In this document: positions 1 to 11,426 of the stretch, piece by piece
Numbering within the stretch: the first letter of the stretch is position 1
How the letters are laid out: every line of letters starts with the position of its first letter
NCBI GenBank assembly: GCA_031308135.1
Contig: JAHLJT010000631.1
Location: forward strand, 156,443,276 to 156,507,275
DNA: 64,000 bases
Direction of reading: 5' to 3'
Origin: Acheta domesticus
Taxonomy: Eukaryota; Arthropoda; Insecta; Orthoptera; Gryllidae
Translations under genes and position numbers: made by a program
Notes under the pieces: generated by a model
Told to the model about the DNA's origin: nothing
What the model saw: the letters and a program-made list of their open reading frames with translations, nothing else
Database searches by the model: none

Positions 1-200
1 TTCGCGACGATTTCCGCGATTTGATTCTCTGCCTCAACCAGGGCCACCCACGCCACGGAGCACTTGTGCCTTAGCACACCATTCCATCGCTTCCAAATCA
101 AGAGCCCCTCTGCCCTGTCTCGTGATCTTCGCCTGTTTGCACGACTACCCAAAATGCAGTCGTCGCCGCCGCCGCCGCCGCAAAATTAGGCTACCTCTCC
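1..200. other. GC-richer window edge with a (CCG)n tract
   Basis: This edge is clearly GC-richer than the next 600 bases and ends in a CCG/GCC trinucleotide run at about 161-182. A short frame through the run reads a few Pro codons and then stops, so I do not call a gene. It may be the cut end of an island like those seen later in the window. Confidence 0.35.
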
Positions 201-819
201 TTGTCTAGACATCTTCAGATCATACCTTTTCCTCCACACATTCGAAATTCAAATATGAAAGCGAATTATCTGACTTCTCCTCATTACTATCGATTCATTA
301 CTTCACTGAAATTGTATAGGAGAATAAAAACATGTAAAGACCTTTTCATATTCAAATGTTCATAAAATCATTACAGGCAAATGCACAATTACACTACCCA
401 GCACTATAGTACCATTACGACACTATTACATTATTATAATTATACAAACAACCTAAGCCTAATCACATTTTCACTAAATTTCGTAATGAAATCAGAAATA
501 ATCCGAAACTGTACTACTGTAGATAGAAAACTTTCTCATTTCTTCACAATTTTAATAACTGAATCTCCTATCACACGCTTCAAATCAATGATTTAAAAAT
601 AACTCTAGGGTACTTGCACTACAATATTACTATTTAATAGTATTTTAAAATAATCTTCTTCCTCCTTCGTTATTTTGTTCCTTTTATTTTTTATTCACAT
701 TAATTCACTTTTCCAGACCATTCAGTTTTCTCGATCTTCAGTATTTCTCTAACAAATTATATTATTTCCGTATATGTTTCCAATGCAAATTGTATCATTA
801 TGTTTTGACTCTTTTATTT
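201..819. other. AT-rich DNA, nothing recognised
   Basis: AT-rich sequence with no long open frame, inverted repeat or known element end that I can see. Confidence 0.5.
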
Positions 820-1545
820 TCTCACGCTTAAGAAAGAACTTCTTAAGATAGTTATCTAATGTTGCGCGGAAAACGGCGAATTTTCGGCAGAAAACCTCTT
901 ATTACACAGTCCTGGCAACGAAAAATTGGATAAATCGATACGTTAAAGCAGAAAAAATTCCTCTAAGACGTGGTATAGCAAGAAATAATTTTTTGTCGGT
1001 CCTCGATACCAAAAAATCGATTGATGGCAAAACGTCTGTCCGTCTGTGGGCAACTCTAGTTGCTAAATTGTTATTTCTATTTTCTCCACATATGCGATGA
1101 TATTCCCCATCATCTCGCTGATGTCGCGGCCCCTTGAATTTGAAATCCAGATTTTAATTTTTGGGGGTACATTACATGAAACCCCTGTGACATTTTCAAA
1201 ATTTTCAAGAAACTGGCGCCATTGATTTTGATGAAATTTTGTTGTTGAATTTTGAAGGACGCTTAAGAAAATGGCGCAGGTCTTTTGTTGGTTGAAAAAC
1301 CTTATTTTTCGAAAATTGAAAAAAAAATTCAGAATATTTTCTGCGTCTTCCTAGAACTACAAGATTAATTTTTTGCTTAATGAAATGTGTTCCTAAAAAC
1401 AGATCTTTAAATACGGTCTTGATCAATTTTTCAAAAACAAGACTTTTTTGGGAAATTTTGTCAAACATTGTCAATTTTCATTTTCTTTAAACCATTTTTT
1501 CTTAAAAACCGCACAATTTTTTTATTAAATTGGGATCTTAGATAA
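820..1545 (+). mobile_element. Long-TIR family, copy A (left end and part of body)
   Basis: The left TIR is recognised by a series shared with the other copies: GTTATCTAATGTTGCGCGG, CGGCGAATTTTCGGCAG, a block ending in ACGTGGTATAGC, then AAAATCGATTGATGGC and a GTCTGTCCGTCTGT motif. The body follows with the family phrases TTTTTCGAAAATTG and GCGTCTTCCT. No right TIR is present, so the copy is truncated. An 8-bp stem, CTTAAGAA/TTCTTAAG (827-834 and 840-847), lies at the outer edge. The closest copy is E at 51.7 kb. Frames inside are short and not coding. Confidence 0.72.
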
Positions 1546-2849
1546 CATAAAGGACCCTTAAGAGAATAATGCATGTCTCATATTCGTTTCAATGCCTGAT
1601 TTTGTGAAAGTATAAAAAATCGACATCTTACAATTTTGAAGATTTTTTTTCGTAGTTAAATTTTTTGAAAATATGAGTAGGTTTTCCGTAATTTTGTGAT
1701 AAACGTAACAGCTCACTTCGTATTGACTGCGCTTCGTCAACCTAATAGAGATAATTCCAGCAGGATGCTTCGTAAGTTAAAATCTGTATATTATTTCATA
1801 TTTCTTTGTTTGTGCCTTACATTCGAGCTTTTGTTGCATGTTTACAAGTTAACATTTTGTAAATTATTTGAAACCCTATTTTAAATTGCGTCCTTTAATG
1901 GAGTTAAATGTGAAACGAATAGATGATTTCGCTTTGCATAATAAGATGTGGGAATGAGGAGTAATATGCGTAAAAACCGAGTAGTTTTGATGAATATATA
2001 GCAATATTATATTGAATTATAATATTTTTATATCCATTTTCATTTTATTGCCAGGGGTATCTACAATTCTAATTTGCAAAATGTTGTACCCCATGCGAAT
2101 TAGCGATCATTGTTACATTTCGCAACACATGATTGTAACGCGTGATTGATAACAAGACCATAATGACTTCTGAAGTTCGTTCGCATTAATATATTTTGTA
2201 TTGTAGTAGTATTTCCGGCTAAAGTACGCATAACGCATCTTTGGTAGATTTATGTAGAAACGTAGGATGCACTTAATTCAGTAGCATGAAGCTGTCTTTC
2301 GTTTAAACGTGTGAATAAAAAATATATGTATGTTTCATGTTTCGTTTGTTTAAAAATGTTTCAAGCGGTAATTAGAATGTACTGAGAGAAATTGTCATAT
2401 TATAATACTACATAGCTATTAGCAATATCGCGAGAAAGTACGTACTGATTAGCGCCTCTAGTTTTCTTTGTATTTTCTTTGTATTTATTTTTTATAATCA
2501 TGCTTTCTCATATTTATAAAAAAACGTTTCAGAAACGTACCAGTTTCAGTTTTTTGTAAAGATTTAAATTGTGCAAACCAAATGTAAACTATTCTAGTTA
2601 AATTCAAAGTTTTGTTTAACATAATTTTCATAGCTATTTTTCCATTTCAAACCATCTCCAATTTAATTTATTTACTTCTGCTGATTGCTGTGACGTCCTC
2701 TGCTGTTACCACCCATTGTATTCTTCTTCAAAAAATGTCTTAAGTACAATACTCTATAGACAAGTACATTCCCTTTAAGATATTGTCTCTCAACTTAGGT
2801 CGTACCTTAGCTCTTTTCATCTTACACGTACGTTATTAAAGTGATATTA
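1546..2849. other. AT-rich non-coding stretch
   Basis: No gene or element boundary is visible. About 2090-2200 is more complex than its surroundings, with TGATTGAT and GATTGTAACGCG words, and might be a small unique block. The rest is AT-rich with short homopolymer runs. Confidence 0.4.
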
Positions 2850-3400
2850 TTAACGTGACTTGATAAGACGGTGCCAAATTCCACATTCATACTGGCACGC
2901 TACTCTATTCGCACTTTTTGGCACTTTCTTACGGTTCTTCGTTTCTCGAACAGCCCCACGTTCCCAGTGCTCCCACCTCTTAGCCCCTCCACCCACCACA
3001 ATCCACCCACGCGGCCGACCCATGCGAGCCCCGCCGCGCCAGGACAGGCGGGGAGGGGGCGATAAATATCTAGCGGAGAGCAACACGGAATAGGCGGTTT
3101 GTTAGTCTAATCTCCGCCTGCTAGAGCGCAGAGCGAAACCGGCATTTAGCGAACTCGGCTCACTCGGGCCCACTATAATTAGTGCTTCTTTAAGACGAGA
3201 ATAAATGCGCGAGACGTGATGTAAGGCAGACGCTGGAGGTCCTATGTTTATAAAGCTCCTGCTGTATTACGATAAGGAATATTTCGGCGAGTCAGGAAAT
3301 TTTACTGACTTCACCTCCTGTTTTATTAATGGCTTCGCGGAGTTCTTAAAAATGATGTATGCTGTGAAAGCACGATATGCGAAATCTAGTATAGAATAAA
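2850..3400. other. GC-richer island, candidate conserved non-coding element or promoter
   Basis: GC content rises sharply from about 2940. A C-rich stretch with GGCGGGGAGGGGGCG is followed by GATAAATATC (3060-3069), a weak TATA-like site. Downstream lie ACTATAATTAGTGC, a homeodomain-type ATTA core, and TTTATAAAGC. Overlapping frames on both strands (77-78 codons) come from base composition and show no domain. It is either a promoter or a regulatory island; conservation cannot be tested here. Confidence 0.3.
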
Positions 3401-4369
3401 AGTCACAAAAACAACTACACCCGTCTATGTTTTCTTGGCAAGTTCACGCAGTTATAAAGGAAACTGGCACTTAGTCACACGAAGTCGTTCAAGTTTTTGT
3501 GGGAAGCTACAATTGATTGTTACCAAGACATGAGTGTGTACTAGAAAAGGAAATATAAAGAATATGGAACATATAAATATATCTCTTTTCTGTAAACACT
3601 TCTCTCTTAAAAGAGTTGAAAACAATTCCCATGAATTTGTACTTTTAGCACTTTTCTTGCATTTTATACGCAAAACAATATTCGTATCAACTTCGGAAGT
3701 GTTCTTATAGCTTCACTACTAAACTTTTGCTCGTACTTATATCATTTACTACGTTAGTTAAAGATATGTGAAAGATATCGTATATAAAGGAAGAAAAATG
3801 TTGACCGCGTCCTGAAAAAAGACAATGTTCTATTTATATTTCTAAGAACATTATAAAACCATAACATTACGAGTATAAAGGTTTGTTTACACATCGTCCC
3901 ACATGTGTCCGAGAAATGCACGTAGATTATACAAATTATAATTAGTTTTGAAAAATTCTTCTGAAATTTCCTACAACACAAACTGAAGATACAAATAGTA
4001 AAGTCTGATATATAACAAATGATAAATATGATATGTATAACAAATTAAATTATCTTAAAATTAGAGTGATTTAAGTCTTTTACTAGTAACTGAACCCGTA
4101 TGAACATTTCGCTCTTTGTAAATCGTTGTTATAAAGTAAAAACATCTTTGCACTTGATCCATCTTAGAATGGCCTGAACTATACTGTTGAAGCAGAATAG
4201 CCCGTCATGAGGAAGTCCGTTAATCATCAATTGCAATTATACGTGGATTTCGAGGTTATGACTGGACCATCCGCAAAGTGAAGGTACCAAAAAGACTAGA
4301 TCATCAATAGACTTAGACTAATAGACCCGAAGACGTTTAAAGGGGTCTGATTTTGTAGAATTCTGTTTG
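3401..4369. other. AT-rich DNA, nothing recognised
   Basis: Only short chance frames on the minus strand; no repeat or element end was identified. Confidence 0.45.
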
Positions 4370-4760
4370 AAGAAATGTTACTCGGAATCTCTGTCCTCGA
4401 ATGTTTCTCTGCACGTTTCTCCAAAATACCCCATATTTTATTTCTATATATAATATATGCCTCTGCACATTCCTCGCAAGTTCCTCACACATTACCCGGA
4501 AGATTACATATTTCCCTTTCATGCCTCCAGAATATTTCCAAAGATTTCTTGTATAAGTTTTCTTAAATACGATATCCCCTCAAGATGCACCAAATGTACG
4601 AAACCCGCATGTCCTCCATATGATCCTTCCAAGTTTCCTGACATATTCACTCCATATTATATTGCATTTCCTTCGCATGTTTCCACCACATTTTCTTCCA
4701 TATGATCCCCCTATATCCCCCCAAATGTTCACCGCATGTTCTCTCACATGTCAATCTGTA
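4370..4760. repeat. Degenerate CATG/TTCC-type tandem array
   Basis: Words such as CATGTTTCC, CATATGATCC, CACATTTTC and CACATTCCTC recur every 12-30 bases, giving a pyrimidine-rich quasi-repeat. Units are too decayed to define a clean period. Open frames of 60-80 codons on the plus strand are a by-product of the repeat. Confidence 0.4.
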
Positions 4761-5499
4761 AACCTATCCACAGATTTTACAAAATGTGGATTTATTATGA
4801 TTTACTTTTATAAACGTTACTATGGCGGATAGTGCAATGATTTCCTCTGGTGGATGAAAGGGGAAGTTGTGAATAGCTGGAATACCCATAAAGTTGGAAA
4901 TCTCCAAAACTTTAACAGAAGAACCCCTCACATTTTTCGGAAACATTTGAAATCTAACGAATCATTGCTCGAAAAGTGAAAATCTCTTCACAGTAGAACC
5001 CAACTTCCAGGGTTTCTGGCACTGTCCTATGGGATGAGGAAACCTTCCAAAAACGTGATCGAACACAATTGTCTCAATAATGCGGCTTAAAAACGTTACT
5101 CCCGCCCCTTAGGGGACACGACAACCTACTTTGAGGTTGTGGGTCCCATCCTTTTCCAGTTATTCACGAGTGTTGCATATGTATTTATGGTTGAACGTGC
5201 GCTTCTTTACTACATACGCCATATTCTGTGAACTTCTGTATTTTTGATCTTAAATCCCTTTGGTGCAGGGTTTTAGGGTAATTTCTTATTGAGAAGTAAC
5301 GCCCTTGAATAGCTAGAACTTTTACTAAATACTATATCACATATTTTTATCTTGAATTTGGTAATAGAACAAGAGTAAACATTTTCAAATATTTTACTGC
5401 TGTAATTATGTACCGTATTTTATGGGGTAGTTTCAGTCTGTAATATTTTTAAATAAAATGTTAAACAACTTCTGGCACTTCATTTGAAGAGAAAAATCA
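4761..5499. other. Unassigned AT-rich DNA with two small stem-loops
   Basis: Two small inverted repeats lie close together near 5106-5150, CCCCTTAGGGG and ACAACCT...AGGTTGT. No gene is visible. Small stems like these are expected by chance in eukaryotic DNA. Confidence 0.35.
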
Positions 5500-5810
5500 T
5501 AATTTCGTGAAATGTATAAGAAGGAAATTAAAATATCTAATGTAATTCGCATAGAACTTCACCCTGCGGGTCGCATACACTCCTATCTAGTTCGATGCGA
5601 TGTTTCAGAACACCGCCAATATGTTCGATTTTTTGCGCACGAAAGTGGGTTCCGCCGTCGATACGAGCTCTCCGGAAGCAATAAAAGCATCCGGCCAGAG
5701 GAAGCGATCGGGCGCTGCGGGTGGGGGTGGCGGGAGGAGAGGAAGGGAGGGAGGAAGGAGGATAGGGAAGGAGGTAGAGGATTTCAAAAGCGAGAGAAAC
5801 AGCAGTAAAA
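5500..5810. other. CpG-rich island grading into a purine-rich tract
   Basis: CpG-dense, non-repetitive sequence from about 5545 (words GGTCGCATACAC, TTTTTTGCGCACGAAAG, CGTCGATACGAGC) passes into a G/A-rich tract at 5725-5785. A 98-codon plus frame at 5512-5808 crosses it and ends in Arg/Glu/Gly-rich low complexity, so I do not call it a gene. Confidence 0.3.
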
Positions 5811-6806
5811 CAAGAAACTGGAGTATCCGGATGAAGAATTACATTTGACAGCTAATAAATGCAGAGTAGAACGAAATTTCAAAGAACAGGGAATAGGTAG
5901 TTAGTGTAGCCTTGCCAAAACGTTTGGGGTCCATTTAATGTTAATACAATTAAAATAAGAAAATATCTCTATGAATTCATACTGTAATAAATATCAACTC
6001 TCATCTCAAATATCTTCCCAGAAAGGAAATTAACACATTCATAGTATCGTGGTTATTTAATTGAATCAACAAACACATTGGAACTACATTAATATTTACC
6101 TGTTTAATAATAAGCACTCTTAACTTACAAATCCACATTTATTAACTAAAGAAACGCAACAAATTTTATGGCCAGTGTAAGTCTGTCTTCTTAATACAAC
6201 ACACATTTTTTTATTCGTTAAAAATTTGCAATGCTCCCTGAAATACTTAAAAACAAATTTTTTGTAGATATAGTATTTTCATTTTTCATCAAAAACTAAC
6301 CTTATCAATAAATTGTGATGTATATCACATCGGACGTATACGTGCAAACAGAGATGAAGATTCGCATGCCGCTGTGAGCTGTGAATGACAGCGCCACCTG
6401 AACTTCTCGTCATTTTCAAGAACAAACGAGCGACAATCTTTTGAGTAAAAAGTGCGCGGGTAAGAACAGTCTCATTTTGCTTCCGGAATTGGTCGAGCAT
6501 GGACCCCGGGACAACCTTGCGAGAGTCTTTGAAGTGACGGCCTAGCACTGTGGTTCTAAGGCGGAAGCGCGCTGAGCAACCAGGGTTTCAGGCGTGGGGT
6601 GCTGCTGTGCAGAATTGCCTGCCGAGAAATTAAAGGCCATGCAACTCTCCATCAAAGCTCGAGGGTGCTGCTATAAGAAGTGCTAGTGTGGCCTAAGTAC
6701 AGCTGCAGGTTAGACTTGCCAACATCCACTCATAACAATTGTCTAATTTTCAAGAAATGTCCAAAAGTGTCTTCTAAATGTTCAATTACTCATAATCTCT
6801 ATATAC
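5811..6806. other. Unassigned DNA, more complex after 6270
   Basis: 5811-6270 is AT-rich with nothing recognised. 6280-6700 is less AT-rich, with an 89-codon minus-strand frame (6279-6548) showing no domain I know. It could be a decayed element; no ends were found. Confidence 0.3.
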
Positions 6807-7213
6807 AGAGTGTCCGGGGAGGAAACGTCGCAATTTCGAAAATAAGCTCTTAAGACAATTCTAACATTATTTTTTCTAATAAACCACATAGATATTTCGA
6901 ATGGTTGAGCCGAGAAATAAAAAGCACTCAATTTACACAATTCGACTGCTTTTTTATTTCATGCTTAATTTTTTTTCTTTCTGAGCAAATATATTCATTT
7001 CTTTTGTAAATAATACACAATTTATGTTTCTGGAGTGTTTCTATGCTTCCATAATGCAAATTTTTGCCTAGAGATAATTTTTTCAAACCAAATTTTGAGG
7101 GCTCATTGCGGTCCAACCATTCGGAGTATCCACGTAGTTTAATAGAGTAAATATGCTTAGAATTGTCTTAAGAGCTAATTTTCGAAATTTCGACGTTTTC
7201 CTTCCTGGACACT
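6807..7213. mobile_element. 407-bp MITE with TIRs of about 60 bp
   Basis: The left end begins GAGTGTCCGGGGAGGAAACG and runs on through CAATTTCGAAAATAAGCTC and TTAAGACAATTCTAA. The right end, read in reverse complement from 7213, gives AGTGTCCAGGAAGGAAAACG, then AAATTTCGAAAATTAGCTC and TTAAGACAATTCTAA. The arms match over about 60 bases with few differences. Both flanks are TA-rich (ATATAC and TATATA), which fits a TA target site but does not prove it. The interior is AT-rich and has no transposase frame, so the element is non-autonomous. The superfamily is uncertain. Confidence 0.85.
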
Positions 7214-7216
7214 ATA

Positions 7217-8262
7217 TAAAATAGTGAAGTTACACCATTTATAACTCAAGAACGGCTAGGACCAATTTTAATTATCTCTGTTTTGCTGGATTTATCCCCG
7301 CCCCGAATAGCATAATAACTATTAAAATATAGAAAATGTGCTAGATGTCTATGTAGAATACAAAACTAACTTTTCATGTAAAGTGCAACGCGCTACACTA
7401 CTGTAAGAATTTTGAATCTAAATCGTTAATAACTCATAAACGAAGCGTTCTAGGGCATTAAAAACTAAAATTTTGAGACCAAAGGCCTCAAAGAAACGTT
7501 CCTTTCACTGTAATCTACAGGATGAGCTCTTCTTGAACATTCTATTACATTTTTACTGGTCCGCCACTTCTCGATATTATTCCCCCTGCTCAGAGACGTG
7601 CAGAATCAGCAAGTAAATATGAATGAGAGGGACAGAGAAGAGACAGAGACACAAACAGACACAGACAGACTGAGACACGGAAAGAGAGAGATGGGGAGAG
7701 GGAGAGATGGAGAGAGGAAGAGACGGGGAGAGAAATGGAGAGGGAAGGAGAAAGAGGAACATCTTGAACGTTCTATTGCATTTTTAATGGTCCGGCGCTG
7801 GTACCCCACCCGCACAGGCACGTGCAGAATATGCAACTAAATGTGAATGAGAGAGAGGGAGAGAAGAAGAGAGAGGGAGAGGCGGAGAGGGGAAGAGGTG
7901 GAGAGCGGGAGAGGCGGAGAAACGGAGAGGCGGCGAGAGGGAGGGGCGGAGAACGGGAGAGGCGGAGAGTGGGAGAGGCGGAGAGTGGGAGAGGCGGAGA
8001 GACGGAGAGGCGGAGAGAGGGTGAGCAGGAGAGATGGAGAGGCGGAGAGAGGGAGGGTGCGGAGAGAGGGAGAGGCGGAGAGAGGAGAGGCGGAGAGAGG
8101 AGAGGCGGAGAGAGGGAGAGGCGGTGAGAGGGAGAGGCGAAGAGCGGGAGAGAGAGACGGGGAGAGAGACACGGAGAGAGAGACGGAGAGAGAGAGAAAC
8201 GGAAAGAGAGTAACGGGAGATAAAGGGCAGAACAACGTCTGCCGGGTTCCGCTAGTATATAC
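7217..8262 (-). mobile_element. Dispersed repeat R with an ACTAGCGG-type end
   Basis: Bases 7372-7517 match the reverse complement of 39772-39912. Shared phrases include ACTCATAAACGAAGCG and CCAAAGGCCTCAAAGAAACG. In reverse complement the outer end reads ACTAGCGGAACCCGGC followed by AGACGTTGTTCTGCC, a terminus type I associate with widespread arthropod repeats, from memory only. It contains the GA-rich minisatellite described separately. No protein is recognisable and the superfamily is unassigned. Confidence 0.6.
7531..8225 (+). repeat. GA-rich minisatellite in a duplicated 231-bp frame
   Basis: Two units start with the same text: TCTTGAACATTCTATTACA at 7531 and TCTTGAACGTTCTATTGCA at 7762. 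Each passes through GACGTGCAGAAT or CACGTGCAGAAT and then into a purine-rich tract. The second tract (about 7846-8225) is built from GAGAGGCGGAGA-like units. Plus frames of 203 and 101 codons and minus frames of 188 and 174 codons are composition artefacts (Arg/Glu/Gly or Ser/Pro/Leu). Confidence 0.85.
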
Positions 8263-9240
8263 TCTGACATTTGATAGAAATTCGAAGTCCCACGCACGCC
8301 AGGGAACAGTATGTTCCGTAAGCAAGCACGGCGATAGTCGCGGGAGCGCGACCTGGCGGCAGCCCGTGAAAACCTTCGGCCGACCGCGCGAAAGAGGTTG
8401 CAATGCGCGCAGCTGTCCGCTAGGGGAGGGAGGCGAAGGAACTCTCCCCTATATTTGAGGAGAGGAGCTGATAAATACCGCCGACAGCCAAAAAAAAGCT
8501 CACTTGTCTCTTGCCACTTCGCACTTGATTATTATTCATCCAGCTACTCTCTCGACATCTACAGTTACTTAGGAGTTTTCACAGTAGATGCTGTGTTAGC
8601 TAGAATATGTCGTAAAAGTTCAAATGCATTCCGGGAGACTGTGTCGGAAATAGGGCATGAAAGTTATCAAAAGTTGAATAATTAGAACGTTTCGAGCAGA
8701 AATTAATAGTGAAACGCTGTGAATTCGGAAGTGAAGTTGAGTGGCGTGAGATTGCAATCACTGCAATCTAATACGTGCAGCAGAAGGACTAAACGCTTTA
8801 CTGCTTGTACGTAGCTGCACCGTACGCAAAAGAACGTTTTATTCGCTTTGCTATAAATTGCGACGTGCATTGTCTACGCACGGAAGCGTACCAACAAGGG
8901 TAGGACGGATCTGGACGAGACGGGACAAGACGGACCGTGGACGGGACGAGCTGCATATTCCGGAACGAGAAGAAGAGACGAAGAGGTCGGAATTACGTGC
9001 GACGCGCTGACGAGAGCCGGCTCCCCGCCGCGTGTAATCGACGCCGTGGACGCCGCTGCCCGGGCCTAAGGTCGACTGGCTGCCGCAACGTTGCAACTGC
9101 CGAGGTCAGGTAACCACCGAACGGAAGGGAAGGCCAAGGTTGGCGTAGGTTACGGATTTCGTGCGGCGCGCTCAGAACGCCGTTTGTGTGCCAGCCGAAT
9201 AACTAGAGAGAATTTGTGCCTTGCCAGACTATGAACAAAA
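8263..9240 (+). promoter_or_regulatory. GC-rich TATA-containing stretch, LTR or promoter-like
   Basis: CpG-rich sequence (8290-8470) leads to CTGATAAATACCG (8468-8480), a plausible TATA-like site. CTTGCCACTTCGCACTTG follows about 35 bases later. A second CpG-rich block spans about 8855-9180. LTR boundaries (TG...CA), a primer-binding site and a partner LTR were not found. It could be a solo LTR or the 5' end of a non-coding transcript. An 81-codon minus frame at 8851-9096 has no domain. Confidence 0.25.
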
Positions 9241-10554
9241 ACACTAGTAAATTCAATTGCCTTAATGATCAAAGATCTGAGAAAAAGAAAGACATTTGCA
9301 ATTATAAGGGGTTATGTTTTGTAATGTTTTAAAGGGTCATATTTATTGTTGTATAAAAGGATTTAAAGTAAATTTTGTACAAAGTAGTTGAATGGTTCAG
9401 CACACTGTGCACAAGTCGGAAAGGCAAGCAAAGTTCAGGCAAATGTTATTTTGCAATAAGTAAATTCAGTTTCTAATCCCCCAAAGACAGACAAGTATTT
9501 TAAGTGTTTCAACAACATTATAATTTGTAATAATGTTTCGTTTGATTTTTTGCATTTTATTGAATTCATGTGTTTTGAATTATTATTTGTGTGTGTGTTT
9601 GGTCAGCCTTTGTCACTTGTTAGATCCTGCTCCCCAGAGATTTTCAAAAGCTCGTTTTCGAACATTCGTCTGCGCGTTTGCCTAGGTGCGACTATGCATA
9701 AGGGAGAAGCGTCAGAATACATATAAGAAACCGCTGAAGAAAGCGCGACGCAATCTTTTGTAACATAAAGCGCCTCCTTGCGTCTCACGAACCTACGCAG
9801 CAGCCACGCACGTTTGAAGTATCGTTGGCGGCAGTTCACATTTGAGTTCCTCTAAGAAGCTGCTACTGGAATGGTCTCCAACACGTCATATGAGGATTGG
9901 AAGACCCTGGAGAACTTCACTGCTGCACAGAACCAGGAACCTGCAGGAATGGTGGCGGATTTCTGGACCTGAACTTGCGGCATCATCCTATGTCGGATGA
10001 ATGATCCGTAGAAGATACAACGTGATTGATGAACTGAATTTTAAAACAAGTCTGTAACCTGTTCTTTGAGGGATTATTTCACATCAAATACAGCCTTTCC
10101 CTTGATGAAAGCAAAATAATGCTGGTAATATAATGATAATTTCTCATTACTAGAGATATTGAAAATATTCTTGCCTTCCCTTCTCAGGTCTGCTTGAAAA
10201 TTGATCTTGTATTTGCCCAAGCAATCTTGGCTTACATGAATATTGACACTAAATTGATTCTTTGTTTCTTACTATTTTCATGAAGTTTCAAAGAATTTTG
10301 GAACTTGGGTTGGTTTAATGCAAATATGTAGAATGATTAGACATAGTGTTGCATCTGTTCTTTGCCTCGTACTTAGAATCACCATTCAGTATTCAAAAAT
10401 AATTCAAAAATATGTTTCCTGCTATTTTAACTTACTATAGTGGAAAGTATTTTACTTTCTCTTATTTGTATAGATTGTGCATATGTACTACAGTATTATC
10501 TAAAGTAATTGTTTATAGAGTTTGTACAAATCTTTTACGTGTGGAAGATTGATA
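9241..10554. other. Mostly AT-rich unassigned DNA
   Basis: The block at 9840-10000 is less AT-rich. One plus frame there reads an Arg-rich, Trp-containing peptide of about 38 codons that loosely recalls LINE C-termini, but it is too weak to call. The remainder is AT-rich without features. Confidence 0.35.
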
Positions 10555-11426
10555 TTGTGATATACCAGAAAATGATAGATTTTATTTAATGATGTTAGCT
10601 ATAAATGGGTATACAATATGGCGGTATATGCGGCCTTAGCAACGTCAGCGCAGAGGTTGGCAAGGTCAACAAACTATTCACAGGCTTTGATCACGTCAGG
10701 ACGCCGGCTAGATGGCTGAAGAACATAAGATGTAATTGGTGCAAAAACGAATGACTGTCTGAGGTCGCGGCTACTCGGATTTGTAAGAGACGCACGGGTT
10801 GGCTATTAAAGATCAGATAGTCTAATGTTGCCGCCGTGTTTTGAAATAATAGAAGGATGGACGCCTACCGAGCCATAAAGGGTTTAAAAATGCATTAAAC
10901 AGAACATTCCGTCTCTGGGTGTCGTGGAGTGTAGATCGAACATTCTCTCTCTGGGTGCCGTAGCGTAAAGATCGTTGTAGACAATATAGTGGGAAAGTGA
11001 GACTTGTATAGTTTTCTTGTGCGAGAAGTGATAGTTTGTTTCCGGACTTTGAAAATAATTTACCAGAAGTGATTTCGCGGCGGACTTGTTCTGATTTTCG
11101 GACATTGCAGTTGGACTTCAATAGTTTACATAACCAGTGGGAGAGACTAGGAACCGGGGAGCGTCGGATAAGAACTAACAAATAGTTTAGGCAGTGTGGA
11201 CTGGACGTGTCAGCAGCGGCGCAAGAACGAAGAAAGAAGCGGAAATTGGAATTAACAACGGCCAAGTGAGAAGCGACCACGGAGCGTTGGCATGCACAAA
11301 CGGTAAAAATACTGCAGTATAAAAGAGACAATTTATTTCAAAAAAGGGTCATTAATTGTTTAATTTAAAGTTAAATAAATTGTTGAATTTTGTTCTTTGG
11401 AAAAGAAAAGAGTTTTTCATTTGTCA
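10555..11426 (+). mobile_element. LTR-like segment (approximate limits)
   Basis: A GC-richer body (10616-11300) is followed by GTATAAAAGAG (about 11317-11327) and, some 55 bases on, by TTAAATAAATTG, an AATAAA polyadenylation signal. This order of upstream region, TATA and poly(A) signal fits an LTR, and the segment may end near TTTGTCA at 11426. No partner LTR, primer-binding site or target duplication was found, so it could be a solo LTR. The 169-codon minus frame at 10822-11331 shows no domain and is antisense to these signals. Confidence 0.35.
10902..10973 (+). repeat. Two 36-bp tandem units
   Basis: Units 10902-10937 and 10938-10973 both start GAACATTC and share TCTCTGGGTG and the closing AGATC. 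They are the same length and differ at about seven positions, so this is a decayed simple duplication inside the LTR-like segment. Confidence 0.85.

Noticed and set aside
4370..4760. Overlapping plus-strand frames of 60-82 codons
   Set aside because: They follow the pyrimidine-rich quasi-repeat and have no domain.
5100..5155. Two stem-loops resembling a bacterial terminator
   Set aside because: The context is eukaryotic and AT-rich; short stems of this size are expected by chance.
7837..8458. Long frames of 101-203 codons on both strands
   Set aside because: They lie in a GA-rich minisatellite; the peptides are Arg/Glu/Gly or Ser/Pro/Leu low complexity and every frame is open for the same reason.
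9870..10000. LINE reverse-transcriptase C-terminus
   Set aside because: The Arg/Trp-rich 38-codon peptide is too short and lacks a definable motif; no other LINE parts are adjacent.
10822..11331. 169-codon minus-strand frame
   Set aside because: Antisense to TATA and poly(A)-like signals of an LTR-like segment and crosses a tandem duplication; no recognisable domain.
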